Source: QHXW01 sp035297145 (GTDB taxonomy: Bacteria > Acidobacteriota > Terriglobia > Bryobacterales > Bryobacteraceae). From it: a stretch of 64,000 nt of DNA. The notes below the pieces were generated by a model, which saw nothing but the letters and a program-made list of their open reading frames with translations, did no database searches and had not been told where the DNA came from. Each line of letters begins with the position of its first letter. Position 1 is the stretch's first letter. This document shows positions 8,223 to 17,435 of the stretch, piece by piece. The stretch is taken from positions 1 through 64,000 of the forward strand of contig DATGZN010000066.1 in the NCBI GenBank assembly GCA_035297145.1. Reading direction: 5' to 3'. The translations under genes and the position numbers were made by a program.

Positions 8223-8460
8223 TCCGGCTGCGTTCGAAGACCTAGCTTGGTGGGTTGAGACAGATCGAGCGAAAGCCCTGCGAATCATTAAATTGCTCCG
8301 GGAAGTTCAGCGCGAGCCGTTCGAGGGCACGGGTCAGCCGGAACCGCTAAAACACGAGTTGACGGGCTGCTGGTCGCGGCGCATCGATCAAGAACATCGG
8401 CTCGTATACCAAGTGATCGAAGATAGGATTCGGATATTGGCCTGCCGGTATCACTACTGA
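8203..8460 (+). CDS. yoeB: Txe/YoeB-family mRNA interferase toxin
   Basis: An 85-aa ribosome-dependent endoribonuclease toxin. The segments EPLKHELTGCWSRRI, DQEHRLVYQV and the C-terminal ACRYHY follow the YoeB signature, including the conserved Arg (EHRLVY) and terminal His/Tyr used in mRNA cleavage. The toxin follows the antitoxin and overlaps it, the standard order for yefM-yoeB. It appears intact and likely functional. Confidence 0.9.
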   Translation: MRGLEFDPAAFEDLAWWVETDRAKALRIIKLLREVQREPFEGTGQPEPLKHELTGCWSRRIDQEHRLVYQVIEDRIRILACRYHY

Positions 8461-8557
8461 CGTGCGTCAGGTGCTGACTGGAAGGCGCCTCAAGGCGTCA
8501 CCTTCAGCCTTGACTAGCGTACCGCACGTAACGGAATCGCGATACCATGATGACGTT

Positions 8558-8875
8558 ATGAAAGCTCACATTCTCAGCTGTGCCGTGTTACTCGGCGTCT
8601 CAGTGGTTCCGGCGATTGCGGGACCCACTGAGGGTAAAGAAGTCTTCGATTCCAAATGCAAGAGCTGCCACGGCGCATCGGGGCAGGGCAATCCGGGGAT
8701 TGCCAAGATGATGAAGGTTGAGATGCGCCCGCTCGGGTCGAAGGAAGTGCAGGCACAGTCCGACGCCGACCTGAAGAAGATCATCACGGACGGCAAGGGC
8801 AAAATGAAAGCGGTCGCGGGCTTGTCCGCCAAGCAGGTGGATGACGTCGTGGCGTTCGTCCGCACCCTGAAGTAG
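8558..8875 (+). CDS. small periplasmic cytochrome c
   Basis: A 105-aa single-haem class I cytochrome c. A clear signal peptide (MKAHILSCAVLLGVSVVPAIAG) precedes the haem motif CKSCH, and a Met in the C-terminal half can be the sixth ligand. The family fit is Cytochrome_CBB3/c553-like. The start at 8558 is chosen because it gives the signal peptide; upstream codons in the frame do not look coding. It may feed a terminal oxidase encoded elsewhere. Sixty bases separate it from the TonB receptor start. Confidence 0.88.
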   Translation: MKAHILSCAVLLGVSVVPAIAGPTEGKEVFDSKCKSCHGASGQGNPGIAKMMKVEMRPLGSKEVQAQSDADLKKIITDGKGKMKAVAGLSAKQVDDVVAFVRTLK

Positions 8876-8882
8876 GCCTCAC

Positions 8883-8933
8883 GCGCGGGACGGAATCCCT
8901 TTTTCGCTAAGATCGAAAGGGGGGATCCCGCGC
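8883..8933 (+). promoter_or_regulatory. long stem-loop covering the ribosome site of the TonB receptor gene
   Basis: The outer arms GCGCGGGA (8883-8890) and TCCCGCGC (8926-8933) pair perfectly. The inner arms TCCCTTTTTCG (8896-8906) and CGAAAGGGGGGA (8914-8925) pair over about ten positions with G-U pairs, around a 7-nt loop. The inner right arm includes GGGGGG, the only ribosome-binding-like sequence before the TTG start at 8935. Folding would therefore hide it. The hairpin could instead act as a terminator for the cytochrome c gene. Confidence 0.5.
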
Positions 8934-8934
8934 T

Positions 8935-11244
8935 TTGAAATGCTGGTGGGGCCTGATCTTGTTTGCCGCCGCGTTGTATGGGCAACGCGGAAGGGGTGAG
9001 TTGCGCCTACAGGTGCTGGATGACACCGGCTCGGCGCTAGAAGCCTCCGGCTCCCTGCTCAGCCAGGCGATCCAGTTCCAACAAAACTTCAGTACCGACG
9101 ATCAGGGCCATTTCACGGCGCGGAATCTGCCGTTCGGCACGTACCGCTTGAAAATTGAACGCGCGGGATTCAGCTCCTACTCGGCCCTCGTGGAGATTCG
9201 CTCGGAGGTGCCGCGAGATTACACGGTCACACTGCGCTTAGCGCAGATCGAAACGACCATGGTGGTTGAGGATTCGGCTACCCTGATCGATGCCGAGCGC
9301 ACGGCGCCGGCTTATTACCTTGGTGGCGAAACATTGCAGGACCGGCCGGCTGCCACACCCGGGCGGGGAGTGATTGACCTGGTCGAGTCGCAGCCCGGCT
9401 GGATCCTTGAATCCAACGGCGTGCTCCATCCGCGCGGCGCCGAGTACAACACACAATACGTGTTGGACGGTTTTCCCATCATCGACAATCGCTCGCCGGC
9501 GTTTGCCCCCAGTCTGGATGCGGATGACATCCAGTCGATGACCGTGCGGACCGCCGGATATCCTGCCGAGTACGGCCGGAAGCTGGGCGGCGTGATCGAA
9601 GTGACCACGAAAGAAGATACACGCGCGGGATGGCACGGATCAGCCGGATTCGATGGCGGTAGTTTCTCCACCGCTGAGGGCAATGTTTCGGCACAGTATG
9701 CGCGCGGTCGCGTCGTTGCGGGAGTGAGCCTGGACTCCGACCATACAGACCGCTATCTCGATCCGCCGGTTCCTGAGAATTACACCAACAAATCCACCGG
9801 CGGCGGCGGCAGTGCCCACTTCTCCACCAGCTTCGACGACAAGGACCGATTGCGTGTTGCGGTCACCGAGAACCGTACGGGGTTTCTGGTACCGGACGAA
9901 CGGCTCCAGTTCGCCGCGGGACAGCGGCAGGATCGCCGCAATCAGGAAATCGACGGGCAGATATCGTATCAGCGCACGCTCTCACCGTGGCTGTTGGCCA
10001 GCGTTCGCGCGGCGGTTCGCGATTTGAGCGCCGGCCTGTGGTCAAATGCTCTAGCCACCCCGATTTTCGCAGCCCAGCAGCGCGGGTTCCGCGAAAGCTA
10101 CGCCGGAGGCGCCATCTCCGCGCACCAAAGCGTGAATGAATGGAAGGCTGGCGGAGAAGTAATTCGCACGTCCATCCATGAAAACTTCAACTATCAGATC
10201 ACCGACGCGAGTTTCTTCGCGCCCGATGTGCCGCCCGTGTTTGTTTTTTCCGAGCGCGCCAACCGCATGGAGGAGTCCGCGTTCGTGCAGGACACCATCC
10301 GCGCAGGACGGTGGACTTTCAATGCGGGCGTGCGTTGGGATGGCTACCATCTGCTGGTGAACGATTCGGCTGTCAGCCCGCGGCTGGCCGCTGCCTGGTA
10401 CTGGCCTCGGGCCGGGCTGGTGCTGCGGGCGTCGTATGACCGCGCCTTCGAGGTTCCGGCCATCGAGAACCTGCTGCTGGCCAGTTCCGCGGCGGCTCAG
10501 CATCTCACCAACTCCGCGATGGGTCTGCCGGTTCGGCCCTCGCGCGGCGATTTCTACGAGACCGGGCTCAGCAAGTCTCTGTTCGGCCGCGTGCGCCTGG
10601 AGGCCAGCCTCTATGAACGTCGCATTCGCGATTTTTCCGACGACGATCTGCTGCTCAACACTGGCGTCAGCTTCCCCATCGCGTTTGCCAGCGCGCAAAT
10701 TCACGGCGCCGAAGTGAAGCTGGAAATCCCGCGCTGGGGGCCGGTTTCTGGATTCATTTCCTACTCCAACATGGCCGGAATTGCCCGCCTGCCGGTGACG
10801 GGAGGGCTTTTCCTGGAAGACGCAGCCGATCTGTTGCACTCGACCGCGAGTTTCCCGGATTCGCAGGACCAGCGCAACACCGTGCGCGGCCGTATGCGCT
10901 ATCAAGTGCGCCGGCGTTTCTGGCTGGCTCTCGGCGCCAGCTACGACAGCGGCTTGCCGATCGAGCTCGACGGGCCTGTCAACACCAACGATTTGATTGC
11001 GGAATACGGGCAGGCGGTGGTCAATCGCGTGAACTTCTCGGCCGGGCGCGTGCGACCCTCGTTTTCCCTCGACGCGTCAGCGGGGGTGGACCTGTGGAAG
11101 CGCGACACCCGCTCCCTTCGCTTCCAGACTGACGTTCTGAACCTGACCGACCGCCTGAACGTGATCAACTTCGCCGGACTATTCTCGGGAACGGCGCTCG
11201 CCGCCCCGCGCATGTGGTCTGCGCGAATAGTGGCTGCGTGGTAA
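8935..11244 (+). CDS. TonB-dependent receptor with carboxypeptidase-regulatory-like N-terminal domain
   Basis: An outer-membrane transporter of 769 aa. A short signal (CWWGLILFAAALYGQ) is followed by a CarboxypepD_reg-like beta domain (about 20-105: LRLQVLDDTGSALEASG, LPFGTYRLKIERAGF). A plug domain comes next (about 115-230, with YVLDGFPI and AGYPAEYGRKLGGVIEV), then a beta-barrel to the C-terminus, which ends in aromatic Trp (RIVAAW). This is the Oar-like layout common in Acidobacteria and Bacteroidetes, though shorter than the usual 1000-1200 residues. It begins with TTG. The substrate is unknown. Confidence 0.85.
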   Translation: MKCWWGLILFAAALYGQRGRGELRLQVLDDTGSALEASGSLLSQAIQFQQNFSTDDQGHFTARNLPFGTYRLKIERAGFSSYSALVEIRSEVPRDYTVTLRLAQIETTMVVEDSATLIDAERTAPAYYLGGETLQDRPAATPGRGVIDLVESQPGWILESNGVLHPRGAEYNTQYVLDGFPIIDNRSPAFAPSLDADDIQSMTVRTAGYPAEYGRKLGGVIEVTTKEDTRAGWHGSAGFDGGSFSTAEGNVSAQYARGRVVAGVSLDSDHTDRYLDPPVPENYTNKSTGGGGSAHFSTSFDDKDRLRVAVTENRTGFLVPDERLQFAAGQRQDRRNQEIDGQISYQRTLSPWLLASVRAAVRDLSAGLWSNALATPIFAAQQRGFRESYAGGAISAHQSVNEWKAGGEVIRTSIHENFNYQITDASFFAPDVPPVFVFSERANRMEESAFVQDTIRAGRWTFNAGVRWDGYHLLVNDSAVSPRLAAAWYWPRAGLVLRASYDRAFEVPAIENLLLASSAAAQHLTNSAMGLPVRPSRGDFYETGLSKSLFGRVRLEASLYERRIRDFSDDDLLLNTGVSFPIAFASAQIHGAEVKLEIPRWGPVSGFISYSNMAGIARLPVTGGLFLEDAADLLHSTASFPDSQDQRNTVRGRMRYQVRRRFWLALGASYDSGLPIELDGPVNTNDLIAEYGQAVVNRVNFSAGRVRPSFSLDASAGVDLWKRDTRSLRFQTDVLNLTDRLNVINFAGLFSGTALAAPRMWSARIVAAW

Positions 11245-11268
11245 GGGTCTTCGAAGTCTGCTGACGTC

Positions 11269-11361
11269 GCAATTCGGTGACTGGCTTCGAAATTCCAGCG
11301 GCACGCGGCCGAAAAATCTACAGATCTGATTGCGGAATTTCGTTGCCTGTCACCGAATTGC
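11269..11361. repeat. 93-bp palindromic repeat element (REP/MITE-like)
   Basis: The arms 11269-11296 and 11334-11361 are inverted copies of 28 bp (GCAATTCGGTGAC.GGC..CGAAATTCC) with three mismatches around a 37-bp core. The same arm sequence, in a GC-richer variant, forms the larger palindrome at 50810-50949. The element sits between the TonB receptor and a ribbon-helix-helix gene. Such structures are usually spread by REP-associated (RAYT) transposases, none of which lies in this window. Confidence 0.75.
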
Positions 11362-11398
11362 CCCCGGTGAGATCTCACGCTTATGTTACGCTACGACC

Positions 11399-11626
11399 GT
11401 GCGCATAACCATCGGACTATCGGACGAAATCGCACAGTGGGTCCGCAGGAAAGCGTCCGAACAGAACACATCGGTATCCAAGCTGATTGGCTCCATACTG
11501 GAAACTCAGATGCGTCTGAGTGATGGGTACTGGCCCGCGTTCCGCAAATGGAAAGGGATCGGCAGTATCAACGGAATCGACGCCGCTCGCCGCCTGAGCC
11601 GTGAAGAAGCTCATGCCCGCCAGTGA
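11399..11626 (+). CDS. ribbon-helix-helix (CopG-type) protein, orphan antitoxin-like
   Basis: A 75-aa protein with a CopG/RHH N-terminus (RITIGLSDEIAQWVRRKASEQNTSVSKL), so it probably binds DNA as a dimer. The start is the GTG at 11399, since the frame upstream runs through the palindromic repeat. Antitoxins of VapB type look like this, but no toxin gene follows. A GTG overlapping its stop opens a frame of only ten codons. It may be an orphan antitoxin or a degraded module. Confidence 0.65.
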   Translation: MRITIGLSDEIAQWVRRKASEQNTSVSKLIGSILETQMRLSDGYWPAFRKWKGIGSINGIDAARRLSREEAHARQ

Positions 11627-11739
11627 AAGCTGACCTGTTCGCGATAGCTTGCTGAGCCGCGCCCGAAGAAAGCGGTGCCCCGAAATCGGGATTTGACCGC
11701 CCCTTCCGGTCACGGCTCGGGTTCAACGCTCGGAGCCTT

Positions 11740-14475
11740 CTACGCTGTCCGCATGGTTTCCGTTTTATCCCCTGAAATCGCCGCTTGCGCCGCCGCCAGC
11801 CGCGCGATCGGCACACGATAGGGTGAACAGGAAACGTAGTTCATTCCCACTCGATAGCAGAACTGCACCGAATTCGGCTCGCCGCCATGCTCGCCGCAGA
11901 TGCCCACTTCCAGGTCCTTGCGCGTCGCGCGGCCCAATTTCACAGCCATCTCGATCAGCTTGCCCACTCCCTCCTGATCCAGCACCGCGAAGGGATCGTT
12001 CTTGAAAATCTTCGCGGTCTCGTAATCCTTCTGGAACTTCGTATAATCGTCGCGCGAAAGTCCCATAGTGGTTTGCGTCAGGTCATTGGTGCCGAAGCTG
12101 AAGAACTCGGCCTCGGTCGCAACCTTATCCGCGGTCAGCGCCGCGCGCGGGATTTCGATCATGGTCCCGACCATGTAGTGCAGATCTTTCTTGCCCGCTT
12201 TGCCGAGCACTTCATCGGCAACCTTCACCACGATCTTCTTCTGGTGTTCCAGTTCCTGTACGCTGCCAATGAGCGGGATCATCACTTCGGGAATGACTTT
12301 GACGCCCTTCTTCGAAACTTGTACAGCGGCCTCGAAAATGGCGCGCGCCTGCATTTCGGTGATCTCCGGGTAGGTGATGCCGAGACGGCAGCCGCGATGG
12401 CCCAGCATGGGATTGAATTCGTGCAGCTCCTCGACGCGCCCGAGAAGCGTGGGTATCTCCTTCTTCAACTGGCCCACCGGAATGCCGTAACGCTCGGACA
12501 TTTCCTTCTTCGCCTTGGTATCGGCGTGCGGCAATCGCGCCAGATCCACCATCAGGTTTTCGCGCTTGGGCAGGAACTCGTGCAGTGGCGGATCGAGCGT
12601 GCGGATCACCACCGGGAAGCCGTCCATTTCCTTGAACAGCCCTGCGAAATCGGCGCGTTGCATCGGCAGCAGCTTCAGTAGCGCTTTCCGCCGCGATTTT
12701 TCATCACGAGCCAGGATCATGGCCTGCATGTGCGGAATGCGGTCCTCGGCGAAGAACATGTGCTCGGTGCGGCACAGCCCGATTCCTTCGGCGCCGAAGC
12801 GGCGGGCGACCTTCGCATCGCGCGGGATGTCGGCATTGGCGCGCACGCCGAACGAGCCGCGGAACGTATCCGCCCATTCCATGAAGGTCTTGAGAACGCC
12901 GGAGGATGGATCGGCGTCGATGGTATGAGCCTGTCCCGCGAAAACTTCGCCAGTCGAGCCGTCGAGCGACAGCCAGTCGCCTTCCTTGAGCAGCAGCTTC
13001 TTGCCCTTCGAGTTGACGGTCAGCTCTTTCTTGCGCTCGTTTACTTCGAGTTCACCAGCGCCCGCTACGCACGGTATTCCCATGCCCCGCGCCACCACGG
13101 CTGCATGACTGGTCATGCCACCGCGCGATGTCAGAATGCCCTTCGCCACTTCCATGCCGTGAATGTCGTCGGGTACGGTTTCGGCGCGCACAAGGATCAC
13201 GGGCTGCTTTACGGCCTGCACCACGGCTTCATCCGCCGTAAACACCACGCGGCCCACCGCGGCGCCTGGCGATGCCGGCAAGCCCTTTGCCAGCAAATTT
13301 AGCGTCTTCTTCGCGGCCGGATCGAGCACCGGATGCAGAAGCTGATCGAGCTGTTGCGGGTCCACGCGCAGCACGGCCTCTTCCTTGCTGATGAGACCTT
13401 CGCCAACCATATCCACCGCGATGCGCACTGCCGCTGGCCCCGTGCGCTTGCCGTTGCGCGTTTGCAGCATGTACAGCTTGCCGTCTTGCACGGTGAATTC
13501 GAAATCCTGCACGTCGCGATAATGCTTTTCCAGATTCGTGGTGATCTCGCGGAGCTGGTTGTAGACCGGCGGCATTACCTTCTGAAGTTCCGATATATCC
13601 AGCGGCGTACGAATACCTGCCACCACGTCTTCGCCTTGCGCATTGATCAGAAACTCACCGTAGAAGGCTTTCTCGCCGGTCGAAGGATTACGCGTGAAGC
13701 CCACGCCTGTGGCCGAAGTCTCGCCCAGATTGCCGAACACCATGGTCTGCACGTTAACCGCGGTTCCCAGGCTGTCCGGAATCTGGTTCATGCGGCGATA
13801 AGTGATCGCACGCTTACCATTCCAGGAGCGGAACACGGCGTCGCGCGCCATTGCCAGCTGCTCGCGCGCATCCTGCGGAAACGGCTTGCCGGTTTTCTTT
13901 TGCACCAGTTTCTTGTAATCCACAATGACGGCTTTCAGATCGTCCGCCGTCAGATCGGTATCGAACTTGGCGCCGGCTTTCTTCTTCCGCGCGTCGAAAA
14001 TCTGGTCAAAATCGTGCTTCTCGATATCCAGCACCACATTGCCGAACATCTGGATGAAGCGGCGGTAGCAGTCTTGCGAGAACCGCGGATTGCCGCTCTT
14101 GCGCTCCAGCGCCTGGACGCTCTGGTCGTTCAAACCCAGGTTCAGAATCGTGTCCATCATGCCCGGCATGGAAAACTTCGCGCCCGAGCGCACGCTCACC
14201 AGCAGCGGATTGTCGTTCGCGCCGAGCTTCTGGCCCATCTTGCCTTCGAGCGCCGCCAGCGCCTCGTTCATCTGCGTATCCACCTCGGCCGGCACTTTGT
14301 TGCCGCGCTCGAAGTACAGATTGCAAACGTCCGTTGAAATGGTGAAGCCGGGAGGCACGGGAAGTTTTGCCCGCGACATCTCCGCCAGCCCAGCGCCTTT
14401 GCCGCCGAGCACATCTTTCATCTTTCCGTCGCCGTCGGCCGTACCGCCGCCGAACGAGTACACGTACTTCGTCAT
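11740..14475 (-). CDS. ppdK: pyruvate, phosphate dikinase
   Basis: Interconverts pyruvate + ATP + Pi with phosphoenolpyruvate + AMP + PPi, 911 aa and cytosolic. The N-terminal ATP-grasp part begins FGGGTADGDGKMKDVLGGKGAGLAEM. The phosphohistidine domain carries the catalytic His (GGMTSHAAVVARGMGIPC), and the C-terminal TIM-barrel ends with the PEP-site CGEHGGEP. The length is normal. It follows glyS by 9 bp on the same strand, forming a recO-glyQ-glyS-ppdK run. With lctP and cstA in the window it fits growth on pyruvate or lactate, where it would supply PEP. Confidence 0.97.
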   Translation of the reverse strand: MTKYVYSFGGGTADGDGKMKDVLGGKGAGLAEMSRAKLPVPPGFTISTDVCNLYFERGNKVPAEVDTQMNEALAALEGKMGQKLGANDNPLLVSVRSGAKFSMPGMMDTILNLGLNDQSVQALERKSGNPRFSQDCYRRFIQMFGNVVLDIEKHDFDQIFDARKKKAGAKFDTDLTADDLKAVIVDYKKLVQKKTGKPFPQDAREQLAMARDAVFRSWNGKRAITYRRMNQIPDSLGTAVNVQTMVFGNLGETSATGVGFTRNPSTGEKAFYGEFLINAQGEDVVAGIRTPLDISELQKVMPPVYNQLREITTNLEKHYRDVQDFEFTVQDGKLYMLQTRNGKRTGPAAVRIAVDMVGEGLISKEEAVLRVDPQQLDQLLHPVLDPAAKKTLNLLAKGLPASPGAAVGRVVFTADEAVVQAVKQPVILVRAETVPDDIHGMEVAKGILTSRGGMTSHAAVVARGMGIPCVAGAGELEVNERKKELTVNSKGKKLLLKEGDWLSLDGSTGEVFAGQAHTIDADPSSGVLKTFMEWADTFRGSFGVRANADIPRDAKVARRFGAEGIGLCRTEHMFFAEDRIPHMQAMILARDEKSRRKALLKLLPMQRADFAGLFKEMDGFPVVIRTLDPPLHEFLPKRENLMVDLARLPHADTKAKKEMSERYGIPVGQLKKEIPTLLGRVEELHEFNPMLGHRGCRLGITYPEITEMQARAIFEAAVQVSKKGVKVIPEVMIPLIGSVQELEHQKKIVVKVADEVLGKAGKKDLHYMVGTMIEIPRAALTADKVATEAEFFSFGTNDLTQTTMGLSRDDYTKFQKDYETAKIFKNDPFAVLDQEGVGKLIEMAVKLGRATRKDLEVGICGEHGGEPNSVQFCYRVGMNYVSCSPYRVPIARLAAAQAAISGDKTETMRTA

Positions 14476-14484
14476 TCTGTTCTC

Positions 14485-16533
14485 CTATGCGTTAGTAACG
14501 ATTTCAGAAAAATCCGCGATGGTGGAAAATTCCGCCAGCAGGGTATGTAACAGCATGAGCCGGTTCTGCCGGATGTTCGCGTCCGGCGCGTTCACCAGCA
14601 CCTTGTCAAAAAATAAATCAACCTTAGGACGAAGCGAAGCAATCGACTCCAATGCGGGCCGGTATGGCAGGTTCGCCAACGTGCCGCGCACCTTTTGGAA
14701 CTCGTGGTAGAGATCGGATTCCGGCCCCGGCTCGATCAGCGCGGCGTCGATCGCGCCCCCGTTGCCCGTGAACTGGGCCTGTTTCAAAATATTCTGGATG
14801 CGTTTGAAGCTGGCCGCGAGCGGCTCGAAGTTCTCGGTCGGACGAACGGCCTGAATCGCGATGAGCCGCTCCTCGACATCCACAAGATCATCCCACCCTG
14901 AAGCCAGGATGGCGTTGACCTCGTCATACTTGAAACCGCGAATGTCTTTGAAGTAATAGCGGATGCGATCGAGAAAGAACTCCAGCAGCGAAATCTCTTT
15001 AGCGCTCAGACCCGCAGATTGTGGTGGTCCAAACTCCGTGAGTTCGCCACTGGCAATCTGTTTCAGATGCTGCGACAAAAGTTGAGGTAACCGCAGTAAG
15101 GTCGAGAGATTTACCCTCCGCTTACCCCCGACGAGAATTTTTACGATTCCTTGCGCCGCGCGACGAAGAGCGAACGGATCCTTTGACCCCGTAGGGATCA
15201 GTCCGATCCCGAAGCAACCGCGCAGCGTGTCGAGTTTGTCCGCAATCGATACCAGCTGTCCGGCGCGATTGCGCGGAATCGAATCGTCCATGCTGACGGG
15301 CTTGTAGTGATCGTAGATCGCGGTCCAGACTTCCTCGGGCTCGCCTTGCTCACGCGCGTACAGACCGCCGACGACGCCCTGGAGTTCGGTAAACTCCTTC
15401 ACCAATTCAGTGGTGAGATCGGTTTTACACAGCTCAGCCGCGCGAATCGCAGCATCGTCGCCGCCCAAATCTCTGACTGATGCCTTGATTCGCTCAGTCT
15501 TTTCCAGATAGGTGCCGAGTTTGGCCTGGAACGTGACGTGAGCAAGATCGGCCAGACGCTCGCTCAGTTTCTTCCGCTGATCCGTCTCCCAGAAGAACTT
15601 GGCGTCGTTGAACCGCGCCCGCAGGACACGTTCGTTGCCCCGGCGGATGAGGCCCTCGGGATCGCCGTCGGTATTCGTGACGGCCAGAAAGCGGTTTGTC
15701 AGTTGTCCGTTTTCATAAACGGCGAAATACTTCTGATGGTGCTTCATCACCGTTACGAGCACTTCTGCGGGGAGCTTTAGGTATTCAGTGTCGAAGCTGC
15801 CGGAAATTACACTCGGATATTCGGTGAGATAGGCGAGCGTTTTCAGGAGACCCTCGTCTTGCATCTCTCCCACACCATCGCGAATGCGCTTTTCCCGCTC
15901 TTTGGCAGAAAGGATGACGAAGTTCTCGCGCAGTTTCTGCTCGTAGTTCTCGATTGTGACCGGAATCTGCGCGGCGCCGAGGATGCGATGCCCCGATGTG
16001 ACGCTTCCGGACTTCACTCCAGCGATTTCGAAAGGGACGACCACATCTCCCAGTAGCGCAACGATCCAACGTATCGGTCGGATAAATCGGGAACCGTTTT
16101 TCGCGGTCCAGTACATGGTCTTCGGCCATCGAATCCGCAAAACCAGCTCGGGCAGTGCGTTCGCGAGGATTTGGATTGCGGGTCTGCCCAGACGGTGCTT
16201 CCGAGCCACGTAGTAGTCGCCTTTCGGGTTAGGCTCAACATCAAGTTCTGTCGGCGGTATTCCCATCTTTTCGGCGAAGTGAGTTTTTGCATTCTCCCCG
16301 GCCGACACTCGGGGTCCCGGCGTTCCCACGTAAGAGTCAGGTTGGCGTTCGGCAACATCGCTGACGCGAAGCGCAATCCGCCTTGGTGTCGCTTCCACCC
16401 AGGTTATCTGGCCCCCGAGAGAATTTGAGCGGAGCAACTCCTTTACGTGAGCTTGAAATTCTCCGAGCCAAGTGGGTATCATCCAGTCTGGAATCTCTTC
16501 CGTCCCGATCTCCAGCAGAAACGGGAGGCTCAC
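14485..16533 (-). CDS. glyS: glycyl-tRNA synthetase beta subunit
   Basis: The tRNA-binding subunit of the alpha2beta2 glycyl-tRNA synthetase, 682 aa. It opens with the family hallmark LLEIGTEEIPDWM and contains the conserved GHRILGAAQIPV, VLVTVMKHHQKYFAVYE and DRIRYYFKDIRGFKYDEVNAIL segments, with an HD-like region in the middle. Its ATG overlaps the glyQ stop by 4 bp, which supports coupled, near-equimolar synthesis. Confidence 0.97.
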   Translation of the reverse strand: MSLPFLLEIGTEEIPDWMIPTWLGEFQAHVKELLRSNSLGGQITWVEATPRRIALRVSDVAERQPDSYVGTPGPRVSAGENAKTHFAEKMGIPPTELDVEPNPKGDYYVARKHRLGRPAIQILANALPELVLRIRWPKTMYWTAKNGSRFIRPIRWIVALLGDVVVPFEIAGVKSGSVTSGHRILGAAQIPVTIENYEQKLRENFVILSAKEREKRIRDGVGEMQDEGLLKTLAYLTEYPSVISGSFDTEYLKLPAEVLVTVMKHHQKYFAVYENGQLTNRFLAVTNTDGDPEGLIRRGNERVLRARFNDAKFFWETDQRKKLSERLADLAHVTFQAKLGTYLEKTERIKASVRDLGGDDAAIRAAELCKTDLTTELVKEFTELQGVVGGLYAREQGEPEEVWTAIYDHYKPVSMDDSIPRNRAGQLVSIADKLDTLRGCFGIGLIPTGSKDPFALRRAAQGIVKILVGGKRRVNLSTLLRLPQLLSQHLKQIASGELTEFGPPQSAGLSAKEISLLEFFLDRIRYYFKDIRGFKYDEVNAILASGWDDLVDVEERLIAIQAVRPTENFEPLAASFKRIQNILKQAQFTGNGGAIDAALIEPGPESDLYHEFQKVRGTLANLPYRPALESIASLRPKVDLFFDKVLVNAPDANIRQNRLMLLHTLLAEFSTIADFSEIVTNA

Positions 16534-17432
16534 TGCGCGGCCTCCACGAGCTCATCGGCGCTTTGTTGCGCCATCCAAGCCTCAGCGACACCCACCGCCA
16601 GCTTGCGCACCCGTGCGATTACGGCAACGCGCTCCGTCACCGAAATCGCTCCGCGGGCATCGAGCGTGTTGAACAGGTGTGAGCATTTGAGGACCTGTTC
16701 ATAGGTAGGCAGCAGCGGGAAACGGGCCTTGTCCGCGGATTTTGGATCGAACATCTTCAGCAGCCTCGCCGCTTCCCCCTCATGCAGCTCGAACAACTTC
16801 CACAACATCCCCACGTCCGCCATCTCGAAGTTGTAGACCGAGAACTGCAGCTCATCCGCGAAGCGCACATCCCGATAACTCACGCCCGGCGCCCATTCGA
16901 TGTCGTACACACTATCCTTGACCTGCAGAAACGCCGTCAGCCGCTCCAGCCCGTACGTCAACTCCGCCGGCACCAGGTCCAGATCAATCCCGCCGCATTG
17001 CTGGAAATACGTGAACTGCGTGATCTCGAGCCCGTCGAGCATCACCTGCCAGCCCACGCCCCACGCCCCCAGCGTTGGCGATTCCCAGTTATCCTCTTCA
17101 AACTTGATATCGTGTTTGCGCAGATCGATACCGATCGCCGTCAGGCTGCCCAGGTACTGGTCGATCACGGCCGCAGGCGACGGCTTCAGCACCACCTGAA
17201 GCTGCATGTGCTTATAGAGCCGGTTGGGATTCTCGCCGTACCGGCCGTCCGCCGGACGCCGGCTGGGCTGCACGTAAGCCACGCGATACGGCTTCGGTCC
17301 CAGCACCCGCAGGAATGTTTCCGGGCACATGGTCCCCGCGCCGACTTCCAGATCGTACGGCTCCTGAATGATGCAGCCGCGATCCGACCAATATTTCTTC
17401 AGCTTGAAGATGATCTCTTGGTAGGAATCCAT
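16530..17432 (-). CDS. glyQ: glycyl-tRNA synthetase alpha subunit
   Basis: The catalytic class II subunit that forms glycyl-adenylate and charges tRNA-Gly, 300 aa. Highly conserved blocks are present: FKLKKYWSDRGCIIQEPYDL, GAGTMCPETFLRVLGP, YVQPSRRPADGRYGENPNR and GIDLRKHDIKFEEDNWESPTL. It lies between recO (3 bp gap upstream) and glyS (4 bp overlap downstream). Confidence 0.98.
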   Translation of the reverse strand: MDSYQEIIFKLKKYWSDRGCIIQEPYDLEVGAGTMCPETFLRVLGPKPYRVAYVQPSRRPADGRYGENPNRLYKHMQLQVVLKPSPAAVIDQYLGSLTAIGIDLRKHDIKFEEDNWESPTLGAWGVGWQVMLDGLEITQFTYFQQCGGIDLDLVPAELTYGLERLTAFLQVKDSVYDIEWAPGVSYRDVRFADELQFSVYNFEMADVGMLWKLFELHEGEAARLLKMFDPKSADKARFPLLPTYEQVLKCSHLFNTLDARGAISVTERVAVIARVRKLAVGVAEAWMAQQSADELVEAAQ

Positions 17433-17435
17433 TCC

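Noticed and set aside
10051..10905. A minus-strand frame inside the TonB receptor
   Set aside because: The receptor frame is continuous with beta-barrel features across this region; the shadow has no motif or ribosome site.
13333..14337. A plus-strand frame antisense to ppdK (about 334 codons)
   Set aside because: ppdK is a fully conserved family here; the antisense composition is His/Arg/Leu-rich and uninformative.
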